Of a stretch of 64,000 nucleotides of DNA, positions 20,755-31,400 are shown one piece after another. The notes beneath the pieces were generated by a model, which was given only the letters and a program-made list of their open reading frames with translations, had not been told where the DNA came from and did not search any database. Positions within the stretch are counted from its first letter, which is position 1; each line of letters starts with the position of its first letter. This stretch comes from Plumapathes pennacea (Eukaryota > Cnidaria > Anthozoa > Antipatharia > Myriopathidae), in the NCBI GenBank assembly GCA_964036295.1, contig OZ038471.1, positions 5,454,001 to 5,518,000 on the forward strand, given 5' to 3'. Position numbers and translations under genes: made by a program.

Positions 20755-23700
20755 CTGTTGAAAGAGAAAAACAACCGTGAAATACTACATCATCTTGAAA
20801 TAAATGGCTCGTTGATCGGAACCTGTTGCGTAAAACGCGCCAGAATTACGTTGTGGTTATAAAATGACTAGTCTCCGATCATCGGCTAACCAGTTCTTTG
20901 CGGGTATTGATTATAGCTTTCATCCGGGAACTTGTCATTTGAAAATGAAATTCCCAACGGGCAAAGCAGAATATTGTAAAGTTAAAAAATACCCTACTTC
21001 CCTCAATGATCTTACCTTGTGAAAGAGGGCAGCGGTAAACTTCCACTCTAAGACAAGCGTTTTCGTGCCACTGTCGCGGCTGTATTCGGATTCGTCGGGC
21101 ACGCACCGCGGGCTCAAGCCTATTTACTTTTACCAGAACAGGGTTGGAATTCCCAGTGAAGACCTGCATAAACAAGATGGCAACAGGTATTACAGGAAGA
21201 AATCCTATGCAGAGTTGCAGGAAACACTAATTTCAGTTTTCAAATATGTTAATTGGACTTGTGTAGCCATAAACTGTCAATTACTGAAACGCAATGAAAT
21301 TAAAGCTCTCATTACGTACATTTAAAAAGAGGTGTTCGTGTTGTTGGCGAGCGGATTTTTTTCCTTTTTCTTTTAATAAGCACGAACCTATTGGACACGA
21401 AATTGGTTTATGTAGGTAGGTAATGTTTTGAAGAGATTTATGAATTCAAAATGATTTGAACCTTTACCTTATCTAGTCCACTTTCTTTGTATGTTTGCCA
21501 GTCGTTGCCATCGGTGCTAGAACTCACGGTAAACTTACGAACAAACCAAGGGTTTGACTGAAGGCCTTGCGTCGCAATGCCTTCGATGTTGTCCACCCAA
21601 CCAAGATCAATTTCTAGATATGGGTTTATATCCAGCCTAAAGCACAATAGGAAAAGCGGTAAAAGAAATGGCCGAGTAAGAAGAAGAAAGAAAAAGGAAA
21701 AACGTAAAAAAAGAAAATAATAAAAAAAAGAAAACTTAAAAGTTTGGAAAATGAACTAAATAAACAACGAGTTTTATCGAGTTTTCTTTACAGTAAATTT
21801 CTCAAAGCAATGACTCTTGTTCGTATCCAGCCAGGGCTTTTTCACCGGCTGCGCATAGTTACCTGTGGGGACACCAGCCGCTGGTCGGGTTTCGCAGGCG
21901 CCCCAGTTCTGGTGCATATTGCGGACCGAGAGCGGAACTAGCGGTGATCTGACTTCGTTTTATCTCCCCGGTCTCCATACCGGCGCTGCAGTCTACTCGG
22001 ACAAGCAAGGCAATAATGAAAGTTAACATCTTCAGAACTTCGCTGAACTAAAAAATAAAATATTTTACAAATACTTCGGTTGTCGTCGTAGTTTCATTCA
22101 GTACTAAAGAAAGAATGCTTTAACACCATAGACTAAAAGCTTAAAAACCCATGCCAGATAGCCCCATAAACGTCTAACATCTTGTTTTTCTTTTTTTGTT
22201 TTTTTTTCGGAGAGCTCAGTTGCAATGTGGATTTTTGTAGTCAAGGTTTGAGTTCGCTTAATTTACAATTATGCGTTCGACCAGCAAAAGCAGCCGCCCT
22301 CAGGCTATTCACAAACCGACGCCAGAAATCATCGCTTGGAGAATTTTAAGACAATTAACGCTAACAAGAAAATAGGTCAGCGGTAAAAATCGTAAGAATG
22401 AAGGAAAAAGTCAGGCTCTTTACGTAGAACGGAGCAGGACCGGAAACTAGCAAAAACAAATATGGCGGACGAGTTAACCTATCCTGGTCGCGGAAGACAT
22501 GTGACACTGTTCGTGTTATGGAAGTATCTGAAACTCGAGCAATGAAGCCCTCTATGTCCTCTCTGACTTAAAGTGCCTAGGAAAGCTGTGCCTGGTAAGA
22601 GTATTGGCTTTGGTTTTGCGTTTGCTACAATCTTTGATTGGTCTAGACAAGTTTGGCAGTATTCTTGGCCGATCAGGAACAAATTAAAACAACCCGATTG
22701 CGATCTTCTCATGCATACGAGCAAGTGGCATTGGTCACTTAAAACTATTGCAGCATATTTTGGCTTCAAATTGGTCGAAAGGGATTTCTTACAGTCTTTG
22801 TGATTGGTGCTGCAATCATTTTGTTTTTGGTTTCTGAATAAAGTATTTAAAAAAAAACCGCTCTATTTTTCTGACCTGGATTTGGGAAAGTAAACACTCG
22901 TTTTAAGGTGTCCCATCCAGTTGCGCAGCCGGTCCTGAGACTAACAATGTCGCCTTTTTTCGGCGAGCCTCCGCTAGCAGACTGCAGGCACTTGCCACTG
23001 GGAATGTGTTGAACTCCCCTGCCGAATGGTGTCATACCATTTGTCTTCTGAAACCTTAGAATATAAAAAACAGACCAACGAGTTCACTGAAGTTCTGATG
23101 ATTTTTTAGGGCATTGTATGCAACTAAAATTTCACGGTATTGTTCAGTTATTCGCATTGACCGTGCCATGGCCTATTTTATGAGTCCAGTGGTCATTTCA
23201 TCAAACTTTGGAAATGACAGTGCCGCTTGTAAAACCTCCAGACTTAAATAGGAAACTCAAAACTTAGACTATGTACTCAACTAAGCTAGTTTGATACATT
23301 TTCTATACATGAGTTGTGTATAAGAATAATGGGGTTTACAGTAAAGTAATGACGAACGCTGACCAACAGAAGTGAGATCAAGAACCCATTTCGGTAGTGT
23401 CTTCATCTTTTCTTGTTGTAAAATAATGGTGGCTTAAGGTATTGCCCCACCCCCTCCTAAATATGTCATATACATGTTTTACATTTTCTTATTTGACAGA
23501 AAAACATTAAATATTGGCATGCCATATTATATTAAAATGTTTGTTGCAAATCACCACATTGATTCTTGGCTGTGGTTGCCATGAATGTTGTGCTTGTGAT
23601 GTAACACATATATTTTTATATATTTTTGAGTTAATGTCCCTCATTATTTAAACTGATTGGAACGAAACCAACGGCATATGAAAGAGCTAAAGGGGGTTTA

Positions 23701-26700
23701 CTTAATTTTGAAATTTTGCTTCTAATTTATGAACCTTTTAAAGTAAACTGGGAAAATTTAACACGCAGTTTAAATTTAAAAAATCATAAAAAAAAAATTT
23801 TTTTGAAGTCAAAATGTCAAAGTACTCAGACTAGAAATCTGCTGGAAAGTGGTCATTTGGGGAGGGCGGGTGATACCTTAATGATAGGTTTGAAGCAGGC
23901 CTACACTTATTGTTGTGAGAATGCGCCCAGTAGTACTTTCCATTTGAGTCTGCACAAGTATGTGGTCACCTGTAGCTTGTTTTGTGGCATGCGTCGTCTG
24001 AAAGCGCAAGCGTTGTGCCATCACGAGGGTGCTCGCTGGCGTCCAGCGGTCTTATGCACTTCCTTGAGCATGCGTGCTGGAGCGATCCGTCACTCATCAT
24101 CAGGAACCAAGTGGAGACGCCTGCGCAGTCCGTGTCGAACACCAAACGAGTGAAGTCACTTAGAGAGCACGAAGGGGACTCCGGACGAACGCACAGACCC
24201 CCGGGATTCCTGATGGCCATGTAGGCTGATTACAAACAAACAAACAAACAAACAAACAAAAAACAATTATAAATGGTATCTCTTTTTTCCCTTCATTGTT
24301 GTTTGTTTAGCGTGATCGCCAGGATGAAGGTAGTCTTCAGTGACTGAAGTTTCGACCACTTTAGTTGTAGTCATCTTCAGAGTCAAGCGAAGAGTCGTTA
24401 TTTATGTCTGCTCGCACCTGTGATTGGTCGGTTGTTTGTGATGCGAGAGTTTTTACGTATAAGTTCCAGCACCGGTAAATGAATACACCATTTTCAAGAT
24501 GTATGTTGCCTGTTTCAAAATAAGTCTGAATGCGAAACCTGTATGAAAAGGAGTTTGATTTGCATGAACATGAACATGCAAAGAAAACTAATTTTCATCA
24601 CAAAGGTTTTGCACCAGGAGGCAACAGGTGCCTCGCAATTAGTCCATTTTTAAAAATTTTTCCTACCACAAGCAAACGTGTTGCACGCACGCGTTTCCTC
24701 TGACACGCCCAGTCGCTCGCAGTCCACGCCACCGCTGGCCGGTCGCGGGTTCGTACAAAAGCGCTCTCTCTTCTGGTAGCCGCCATTACAATGTTCAGAG
24801 CAACCGCTCCATGGCGACCAATCCTCGTAGCCTCCGTGCACTGCAAATCAGGAAAAGATTACGAAAGCTACAATCCTGGCCAAAATTCATGGGACACTTA
24901 GCTTTTTATCTGAAAATGATGACACTTTCACACTTCCAGCCCCCCTCCCCCCATACAATGTTGACTGAGTGTGCGCAAAGTGCACATCTATCTCCCAACC
25001 TATTAAGAGGAAAATTTATGAGTGACGTAGTGAGAATTGATAGTTCAATCTGCTGTAATATGAGCAAGGTATCAAAAGCAAAGTTCTCCTTACTATATGA
25101 TATATTTCTGGTTAGAAACTGAAAGAGAAAATCGAAGTTGATCACTCTTGGGAGTGAAAGGGTTAATGCCAACGCGTAGTTACGTTCTTGACGTCATTTG
25201 CGTCTCGGTCAGTTCGTGGCCTTTGCTGTGTAACTCGAGGTATTAATTACGCAAGCTTCGTGTTATTTTAATATAACTTGTATAAACAACTGACCCCATG
25301 GTGTGCTCACCTGGCATGGGAAGTTGGGACACACATTTTTCGTCTGGTCGAGTGTACGCTGAAAACAGCAATGAAGAGGGGTGGGGGTATTTAGTGATAT
25401 TTCAATCATGAACAATCAAGCAAACACAGATCACATCTCTGACCATTTAGTGGGCGAGGGAACTTCATTAAATCTACGAATAGAGTAGAACCCCGCTATT
25501 TCAAACTCTTAAGGGAAGCGAGAAATAGTTCGAGATAGCGAGGTTCCACCAAGGGAAATATCTACCAAGTTTATTTCCAAAGGAATTCGGATTCTGTTTG
25601 AGATAGCGGGGATTTTGAGATAACCGAGTTCGAGATAGTGGGGTTCTACTATATGTGTATGTTTTCTAGCTATAGTTGTTTTAGGCCTAAAAACAACTTC
25701 CGTCTTCTTACATTTCTTAAACTCTTTCAACCAGTACCAGATCTTCCCAGGGTTCTCCATGTCAGCGTAAATCCAGGGCGATGGTCGGTACGACCTGGGA
25801 CGTGAGACCACTGTACCCCAGCGGTCGCCTTTATCTTGCCTGTCATTTGTGGTCAGCAGTGTTTCGTCGTCCAGGGACAACCAAGGCATTCGCTTGCCTA
25901 TTCCAAACCGGCCAGCGGTCCATTCATCGAATCTCCATATCAGTCTGACGTCTGATTGGTTGTTGTGTCTGAGAGTTCAATGGAATAATGTTACGACTTG
26001 TTTGAACTTGGTATGTTGTGCTGTGCATTGCGTTATGGGGCGTTTCACGAAATTGCAAATCGTGGGAAAAGAGAGATAAATTCATAGACCCCTTCACGGT
26101 ATTGAATGCATGATGGTTAAGATCAGGACAAAAACAAAGAAACATGGCGGCGACGCGTGCGAGAAGTCTCTGTTTAATAGTAAAGTTGCTCACAATCAGA
26201 ACAACTGAAAGCTTGCAAATGACAATTTGGAGTGCTCCGAAGTTCCACCGATCAGAAAAACGAATGTATATTCAGTTTATTTGCTCTGATTACCCACATT
26301 TAACACCGTGAAGTGGTCTATAGAGCGGTTTCGGATGTTTGTTAAGCAAGGTGAATGCCAAGGACAAGGTCTGTCAGAAAACAAACCACCCAGAAGCCAA
26401 AGTAATTTGTAAATGGTTTTAGTTTGAAGAAGAGACTAATCAGCGGCGCAAGGAAATGCCATCGCCTCTTCCTTGCTTGCACGAGTAGATCAAAATCGAG
26501 TATTGGTTAAACTCGGCTAAACTCGTTTGGACCAATCGGAAAGCGTAGAAAACGCAAAATAATCACACAATTACTTCCGATAGTCGTCCGAAAACCGCTC
26601 TAAAACTTCCAAAAAATATTGAGTAAGCTACTATTAACTCGTGTCACTCCCAAGATTAAACTGCAGATTCTCCCAACCTTCTAAGAAGAAAATGTACGAG

Positions 26701-28612
26701 CGATGCTGTGACTATTGATGGTTCAATCAGCTTTTATCCGAGCAAGGAATCAAAAGTTAAGTTCTCCATATTGTGTGATATGTCTCTGGTGAGAGACTGA
26801 AGGAGAAAATTGGTTGGGAGCTGAAGGGTTAAAGGCTTGCCTGTGCTGTTAGCTCTTCATCGCGACTCACCTGCTAACGAAAGAATACTGGTGTGGCGCT
26901 TGCCATACTCCTCCCCATCTTTTAGCGTCACTTGCTTCCAGGCGATACTGAAATGGAAACTCGTCCTGGTCGTCGAACTTGATGGCATCAGCTTTGCCTA
27001 ATATGGAGAAGTCTTGGGAGTAGATGAGTCCGTCAGCATTACGGTTGAGGACAGTGGTTTCATTCCATCCTTGGTTGCTGAGGACCTGCATCTGAAAGCG
27101 GGAACGGGCGCATTATTTTCGGTCGTCAAGTAAGATGATGTTTGAGTTTAAAATGTCTTTAGATTTTAGGTTCAGCCTGAATGACGGTCACGTACGTGGT
27201 GCCGCATGGGGCTACACATTGCGGACGTGAACTCTCTCTAAGGCGGACACCCTTGGGACCTTGCTAAATGTCCACCTTAGAGAGAGTTCAGTTGCAGAGA
27301 AGCAAGTTAAAATTGGCAAGGACCAAATCTGCATGCTGTCCGCTTTAGAGAGGTGTCCGCTTAGAGATAGAGTTGACTTAAGTTATATGCTGAACTATAC
27401 TATATTTTAAGAAATATATAACGTGTCACCGTGTAATATAGCCTCATCTAAACACGCGGGAAATTGGGAGAACACGAGAGTAGCGTAGGTAAACCACGAA
27501 GCCGCCGAGTGGGTTCTGGCGCTACTCGAGTGTTCTCCCAACTTCCTAAGTGTTTAGATGAGGCTATATTACACGGGAACGCGTTATATATTTCTTTTAC
27601 AAAATAATTAGTCCACTAAAATACATCAGGTATCGCGTCAGCGTGTAATATACTCTCATCTTACACGGTTATTTAGCCAATCAGGACGCGCGTAGTATCA
27701 TAGTTATTTTATAAAGAAAATTTTCCTGGTATGGTATGCTACGTTTATATGCTATACTATACATGGCCATGCTCTGCTATTCACTGCCTTTTTGTCACTT
27801 TGTACAATGCTGCATCTCATATTTCGTACCAGAAGGGTCCAACCTCCGCCTTTCTGGTCACAAATGGTGTTCACGGGCTTCACACAAGGACCATCGGGAT
27901 AAATCAAGTGTAAACCATCTCTGCGATCACCAATGAGGTAATACTCCCTGCAACTGACTGCAGACAGAAAGAGACAGACAGACAGAAGGAGAGAGTTTGT
28001 ATGTGTTAGTCTGTCGTTTATCAAACACATTAAAATAGAGTGGGGAAAAATATTTTCAGTGGTATTGTAGCAGAAGAGCGGAGGTAATAAAGCCATCAAA
28101 ATTTCGCCATGAATTTTCCTTCTGCTCCGACGATTGTGAAAGAACAATGAGTTGCTTGTTGAACCGATTTTTCCTTACCAATACATTTCTGTTTGTTGCA
28201 TAGTGAAGTGTCCAGAGTTGGTTCCACGCAGTTTCCGTTTCCAGGACATTTTCTCGTGCGATACCTTCTACCTCCCCCACAGTACTGGCTGCACGCTGAC
28301 CAGGGTGACCACAGGGACGTACCTGTCGATTAAGCACGTGGTTGTTCAAGCATGGCGAATGTACCATGATCAAGTTTGAAATGTTTGGAGGGGACACGAG
28401 AAAAGTGCGAAGACCAGTTGTCGAAGGCCCGAGGTCGGAACCGCAAATTTTAGTTATGTTAGGCCAGTTGAGTTGAAGATTTAGTAGCGAGAATTGAGTC
28501 TACCTGAGATAAACACACGTTAAAGAATTACAACTTTACCTGTAGTGGCCACCTTCAAAAGCAAAATCGACAAAAACACAAAGGCAAGCTGGGTCCGAAT
28601 CGACGCATACAT
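20738..28612 (-). CDS. Secreted TSP1-fibrinogen-TSP1-lectin-discoidin mosaic protein, 13 exons
   Basis: Gene model read on the minus strand. Exons: 28540-28612, 28179-28322, 27830-27957, 26871-27091, 25712-25944, 25311-25358, 24667-24840, 23970-24225, 22876-23054, 21863-21995, 21468-21636, 21016-21163, 20738-20754. Every intron begins GT and ends AG, and phases match across all 12 junctions, giving 1923 nt (640 residues plus stop). Order: signal peptide, TSP1, fibrinogen-like domain over three exons, short linker, TSP1, two lectin-like SGKC repeats, F5/8C discoidin domain. Such proteins act outside the cell, binding glycans or matrix. Related cnidarian mosaics occur in skeletal organic matrix and in recognition of microbes; which applies here is unknown. 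The terminal exon is the least certain part. Confidence 0.75.
21016..21163 (-). CDS. Mosaic gene exon 12: discoidin domain, C-terminal part
   Basis: Encodes VFTGNSNPVLVKVNRLEPAV, RARRIRIQPRQWHENACLRV and EVYRCPL: F-x-G-N ... V-x-N-x-L-x-P-x-x-A-R-x-I-R-I-x-P ... W ... R-V-E-x-x-x-C, the end of an F5/8C domain with the closing cysteine. Donor GTAAGA. Confidence 0.85.
21468..21636 (-). CDS. Mosaic gene exon 11: discoidin domain, central part
   Basis: Encodes RLDINPYLEIDLG, IEGIATQGLQ and FTVSSSTDGNDWQTYKES, matching the L-x-I-D-L-G, T-Q-G and S-x-D-G-x-x-W-x-x-Y core of F5/8C domains. Confidence 0.85.
21863..21995 (-). CDS. Mosaic gene exon 10: discoidin domain, N-terminal part
   Basis: Encodes DCSAGMETGEIKRSQITASS, then RLRNPTSGWCPH. 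This is the start of an F5/8 type C domain: conserved first cysteine, GME-x-G-x-I-x-x-x-Q-I-T-A-S-S and GWCP. Splice phases fit exons 9 and 11. The strong family match supports the model despite the short length. Confidence 0.8.
22876..23054 (-). CDS. Mosaic gene exon 9: lectin-like SGKC repeat 2
   Basis: Encodes RFQKTNG ... GRGVQHIPSGKCLQSASG ... KKGDIVSLRTGC. I chose the acceptor CTAAG at 23055-23056 over the nearby TTTCAG, because only the former keeps frame with exon 8 and yields YRFQ, the expected sequence between repeats. Donor GTCAGA, phase 1. Confidence 0.6.
23970..24225 (-). CDS. Mosaic gene exon 8: lectin-like SGKC repeat 1
   Basis: Encodes GGLCVRP ... LVFDTDC ... GSLQHACSRKCIRPLDAS ... 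DGTTLALSDDAC. The spaced motif SLQH-x-x-S-x-K-C-I-x-P with DGT-x-L-x-L ... C is found in ricin-B-like or related beta-trefoil lectin repeats of cnidarian secreted proteins. Carbohydrate binding is inferred. Confidence 0.6.
24233..24261. repeat. AAAC microsatellite
   Basis: About seven CAAA units within an intron of the mosaic gene. Confidence 0.9.
24349..24380 (-). ncRNA. Third hammerhead-like core (tentative)
   Basis: On the minus strand: CTGAAGA, 20 nt, GAAAC, the same 32-nt length as 6508-6539. The inner helix is retained (GACTAC with GTGGTC) while the loop differs. It sits in an intron inside a partial copy of the same repeat family. Confidence 0.3.
24667..24840 (-). CDS. Mosaic gene exon 7: second TSP1 repeat
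   Basis: Encodes GGYEDWSPWSGCSEHCNGGY, RERFCTNP, GGVDCERLG and RACNTFAC: WSPWS, CSxxC and six cysteines, a complete thrombospondin type 1 repeat. 174 bp, phase 1 at both ends. Confidence 0.85.
24985..25166. repeat. Interspersed repeat ending GGGAGTGAAAGGGTTAA
   Basis: Contains CTCCCAACCT, a middle section with GATAGTTCAATC and the end CTCTTGGGAGTGAAAGGG. Relatives are at 26661-26832, 29940-30165, 30825-30935 (partial), 48333-48543 and, reversed, 60610-60732. Confidence 0.65.
25311..25358 (-). CDS. Mosaic gene exon 6: 48-bp linker exon
   Basis: A very short exon encoding SYTRPDEKCVSQLPMP. It has an AG acceptor after TGTTTTC, a GTGAGC donor, and keeps phase 1. It supplies the residues usually seen just before a TSP1 repeat (PV-HGGY once joined to exon 7). 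If it is skipped the frame is kept, so alternative splicing is possible. Confidence 0.6.
25482..25652. mobile_element. Tc1/mariner-type MITE in an intron
   Basis: Ends AGTAGAACCCCGCTATTTC and, in inverse, GAGATAGTGGGGTTCTACT, with TA nearby on each side. The interior repeats the same motif. Non-coding; closely related in style to 45471-45645. Confidence 0.65.
25712..25944 (-). CDS. Mosaic gene exon 5: end of fibrinogen-like domain
   Basis: Encodes LIWRFDEWTAGRFGIGKRMP, then WLSLDDETLLTTNDRQDKGD and PSPWIYADMENPGKIWYW. An acidic calcium-loop-like stretch and several aromatic residues are typical of the C-terminal part of fibrinogen-like or intelectin-like folds. The donor is GTAAGA after a split codon. 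The open frame continues into the intron to 25509 but carries no domain there. Confidence 0.7.
26084..26320. mobile_element. MITE with ATAGACCCCTTCACGG ends
   Basis: Left TAGACCCCTTCACGG, right CCGTGAAGTGGTCTA. The interior contains ACATGGCGG and TTTGGAGTGCTCCGAAGTTC. A relative lies at about 50755-50961. Confidence 0.6.
26321..26602. mobile_element. MITE, family TAGAGNSGTTTTCGGA, copy 2
   Basis: Ends TAGAGCGGTTTCGGATG and, in inverse, GTCCGAAAACCGCTCTA; a relative of 20311-20628. Located in intron 4 of the mosaic gene. Confidence 0.65.
26661..26832. repeat. Interspersed repeat (GTGAAAGGGTTAA family)
   Basis: Same order of motifs as 24985-25166: CTCCCAACCT, a GATGGTTCAATC relative and a closing GAAGGGTTAA. 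Confidence 0.6.
26871..27091 (-). CDS. Mosaic gene exon 4: middle of fibrinogen-like domain
   Basis: Starts in phase 0 with MQVLSNQGWNETT and continues through DFSILGKADAIKF and FQYRLEAS to GGVWQAP. It lies between the GGGWTL exon and the exon encoding MPWLSLDDE, and phases fit both. Family resemblance is weaker than at the ends of the domain. Confidence 0.7.
27230..27375. mobile_element. Small MITE with AACTCTCTCTAAGGCGGACA ends
   Basis: Left AACTCTCTCTAAGGCGGACA, right inverse TGTCCGCTTAGAGATAGAGTT, lying in intron 3 of the mosaic gene. Short palindromic relic. Confidence 0.6.
27411..27594. mobile_element. Palindromic MITE, first copy
   Basis: 65-bp arms: left begins GAAATATATAACGTGTCACC, right ends GCGTTATATATTTC. 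A half copy with the same terminal block is at 29300-29370. A second inverted block between 27598 and 27716 matches 29184-29290. Confidence 0.65.
27830..27957 (-). CDS. Mosaic gene exon 3: start of fibrinogen-like domain
   Basis: Encodes SCREYYLIGDRRDGLHLIYP ... CDQKGGGWTLL. The pattern C-x(7-8)-G-x-x-x-D-G-x-x-x-I-x-P and GGGWTL is that of the N-terminal part of fibrinogen C-terminal-like domains. The acceptor follows a CT-rich tract; the donor is GTACGA. Confidence 0.75.
28179..28322 (-). CDS. Mosaic gene exon 2: first TSP1 repeat
   Basis: Encodes SLWSPWSACSQYCGGGRR, then RKCPGNGNC, SLC and KQKC. It has the WSPWS motif, the CSxxCGGG motif and all six cysteines of a thrombospondin type 1 repeat. 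Such repeats bind glycosaminoglycans and can be C-mannosylated at the tryptophans. The exon is 144 bp with phase 1 at both ends, a symmetric module suited to shuffling. Confidence 0.8.
28540..28612 (-). CDS. Mosaic gene exon 1: start codon and signal peptide
   Basis: ATG at 28612 opens MYASIRTQ followed by a hydrophobic core LAFVFLSILLLKVA and a small-residue end, a classical signal peptide. The donor GTAAAG follows after one base of the next codon (phase 1). It joins exon 2 in frame as G-T-S-L-W. Confidence 0.65.
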
Positions 28613-28896
28613 TGCTGACAGAGTCGTGCGTTTTACTGTTGTTGTAACGCAAATTTACGTCAAACATTAGAGTCCTCCATCTTTAGTTTTGGTTCACGCG
28701 GTTTGGAACCCAAACGAGTGTCTGGCTCCTGATCTCCCGAAGTGCTTGTTTTGACATGAGGTCATCGATCAGTGAAGCTTGACTGTTTTCTTTGATATCA
28801 GCGTCACGCCTTTACAGGTGTCTCTTAGCTTTGTTAAATACGACAACCCGTCAAAAAATTGGTCTATAAAATTGTGTTTGTATATAAATATAGATA

Positions 28897-29150
28897 CAGT
28901 CGATCCCGAAAAGGTTGTCCTGTCGAAATATATATTTGGGCAATTATATGTATCACGTGACCACTGACAAATATCGTATAACTATTAAGAAATACATGAT
29001 ATCAACATGTTTATATAATTTGACTGTTATCAGAATGGTAAGTCCAATAGCATTTAGGGTGTTTACAGTTCAATGCACGATAGTTTTTGTAGTCACGTGA
29101 CAGATATATTTGTATATTTATATATTTGGGCTGGACAACCTTTTCGGGAT

Positions 29151-29153
<3 letters not shown>
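28897..29153. mobile_element. MITE with GATCCCGAAAAGGTTGTCC ends
   Basis: Inverted ends ATCCCGAAAAGGTTGTCC and GGACAACCTTTTCGGGAT about 220 bp apart, with a TA just before the left end and TA repeats after the right. The interior also has paired CACGTGAC motifs. Probably Tc1/mariner-derived. Confidence 0.65.

Positions 29154-29184
<31 letters not shown>
29150..29184. repeat. TA dinucleotide repeat
   Basis: A run of alternating TA directly after the MITE end. Confidence 0.9.
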
Positions 29185-29187
<3 letters not shown>

Positions 29188-29375
29188 GAATAACTATGAT
29201 ACTACGCGCGTTTCGATTGGCTAAATAATTGTGTGAGATGAAAGTATATTACACGCTGACGTGATACGTGATGTATTTTATCGACCAATTATTTTATAAA
29301 AGAAATATATAACGCGTTCCCGTGTAATTTTTATAGCCTCATCTAAACACTTGGAAAGTTGGGAGAATACTCGAG
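29184..29375. repeat. Inverted partner of the 27.4-27.7 kb repeat
   Basis: Reads like the reverse complement of 27598-27716 followed by the left half of the palindromic MITE (GAAATATATAACGCG, CCTCATCTAAACAC). Two copies in opposite orientation therefore flank exons 1-3 of the mosaic gene. Confidence 0.6.
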
Positions 29376-29939
29376 TAGACCTAAGACTATTCTGTGGACC
29401 GTTTCCTTTACAGACTCGTTTTCAAGCGATGTATGGTGGTGAACCCAGACGCCTAGGACTTGATATCTACTTCAGGGACGAAGATTGCGTTTCCAACTGA
29501 ATCTAAGGCGATTACAATTCTTATCACACTTATCACAACTGATTCCGAGAATTATTTTTACAGTGTTCTACTTCCAGTTGATAATCAGTGTGAAAGTAAC
29601 CAACGCACCCTAGGGCGGACCCAGACCAGTTTACACCGCGTTCAATATTTTAAAATTTAGTCCTCAGCCTCATAAATTGTCAGTAAACTACGTTTTAGCC
29701 AAATCTCTAAATTTCTGGCCAGGGTAGAATGCGGTAATAGAGACATTCCTTCGACTTAATGCACATAGGTACAGGTGTAATGCGATTTATATTAAAGTTA
29801 CTTTGTGAAACTATCGATTATTTTCCTCTGTCATTGACTGGCACGAACATACTTTTCCTTTAAAGGTTGGTTTTACTGGCACATAAGCATGAAAAAAGAC
29901 TGGTTTTCACTAGCGCTTAGTGCGTGTTTTAGAAAATAC

Positions 29940-30165
29940 AGATTCTCCCAACCTTTTAGAAGAAAACGTATGACCGATGTAGCAAGAACTGATAGTTCAA
30001 TCAGTATTATCTGTGAACATTAGCTCTTAAAAACCAAGTTCTCCTCATTGTGGATATAAGAGACCCACTCACCAGAATCTTCAATATTGAAGGAGGTCAG
30101 TTTACTGAAAGAAGAAAAAGAAGAAACAAGCGAACATAAACTCTTGGGGGTGCATGAAAGGGTTA
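29940..30165. repeat. Interspersed repeat (GTGAAAGGGTTAA family)
   Basis: Contains GATTCTCCCAACCTTTTAGA, GATAGTTCAATC and the end GCATGAAAGGGTTAA, with an inserted A/G-rich tract. A partial further copy is at 30825-30935. Confidence 0.55.
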
Positions 30166-31364
30166 ATGCACCCTCCCCCCTCCCCCATAGTTTGAAAATG
30201 CGCCAACTTTAAAATTACGATCTCGGCACGAGCGCACGCTCGCACGCGCTCGCAGGAAGGATAGATAATTTATTCAAATTGATAATTTCTTGAATCCGAT
30301 TCTTGCATGCGGGTGCCATACTTCAAACCAACGTTGCTTCGCTGTTTGAAGTCAAGAAAGGCATACAAGCGCCCAGTTTCAACAAGCTTTCAGTCAAGCG
30401 GCTGTAAAAGCTGCCAAGCTAGTTAACCAATACACGGGCTTTGCACACGGCGCGGGGATTTCAAACTTACGGTGCCGGAAAAATACGGAGGAACACTGGC
30501 AAAACTCCGAGTGTTAGGTACGTTTCTTTAGTTTATCCACGTTGAAACTCCCTCTCCGCGTTTTTAGTTCGTTCGCTCAAGTTGCTCGTTCCACTAAAAT
30601 AGAAAACGGCGTCGGCAGATACGCATTTTGAGAGACGCGACACCGTTTTTCCCAACGCACGAGATCCGCGGTATTGAACAGACTGCCAGCTGTCTTTATT
30701 GTGCTTTCTGATAATATTCAGCTAATGTAGCTAAACGATCAGTTCGTTTCCTCTTCTGTATTATTATTGTCGTTCGCTTAAGTCTCAAAGCGCAATTTTA
30801 CGAACTAACGGCCACCGATAACTTGGTTTTTAATAGCTTGCTCAGATAAAAATTGATTGAACAATTAGCATTACTCACATTTTTTTTAAACGGCTGGGGT
30901 AATTAGCAGCTTGATCTTGATAGTGAAAGGGTTAATTCGCCAGAGCCGCGTATACAGTAAATTAAAGTCAGTTTTGAAAAGCTTTGATTTTTCTCTCCGT
31001 TTAGACACATGGACACCAGCACGGAAGGATATTTTAAATTCTCCTCCCAAGACAGGCCAGCCAAGCTTTGCTGTTTACGCAGGCAAGGTAAGCCGGTCAT
31101 GACCAGCGGTCAGGATATCCTTCCGTGGGGGGAAGGGGATATCCTCTTCTTTCTTTTTGGTTCTCTTCTTTTAGTCTTTGTCGTCGTCTTCTGTTCTCGT
31201 TGATAATATTATCTTCTCGATTTTGCATGTTGTTGTTATATTCCTTGTAATTATTCCGTTTAATTTATCTTCTCCTAATTGTTCTCGTTGTCGTTTGTAT
31301 TTTCTTGTTGATTTTGCTATCAGTGTTCCTTTTCTGACTTGTTTTCGCCAGTTTTTCTTTTTCT

Positions 31365-31400
31365 TGGTCTTGGTCTTGGTCTTGGTCTTGGTCTTGGTCT
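31365..31400. repeat. TCTTGG hexamer microsatellite
   Basis: About six copies of TCTTGG, generating a repetitive VLVLVL or GLGLGL frame that is not a gene. Confidence 0.9.

Noticed and set aside
31009-31203. Possible exon with a GTAAGC donor (AGGCAAG/GTAAGC)
   Set aside because: No acceptor-linked partner exon or domain; the flanking CACGGAAGGATAT and its inverse suggest a repeat relic.
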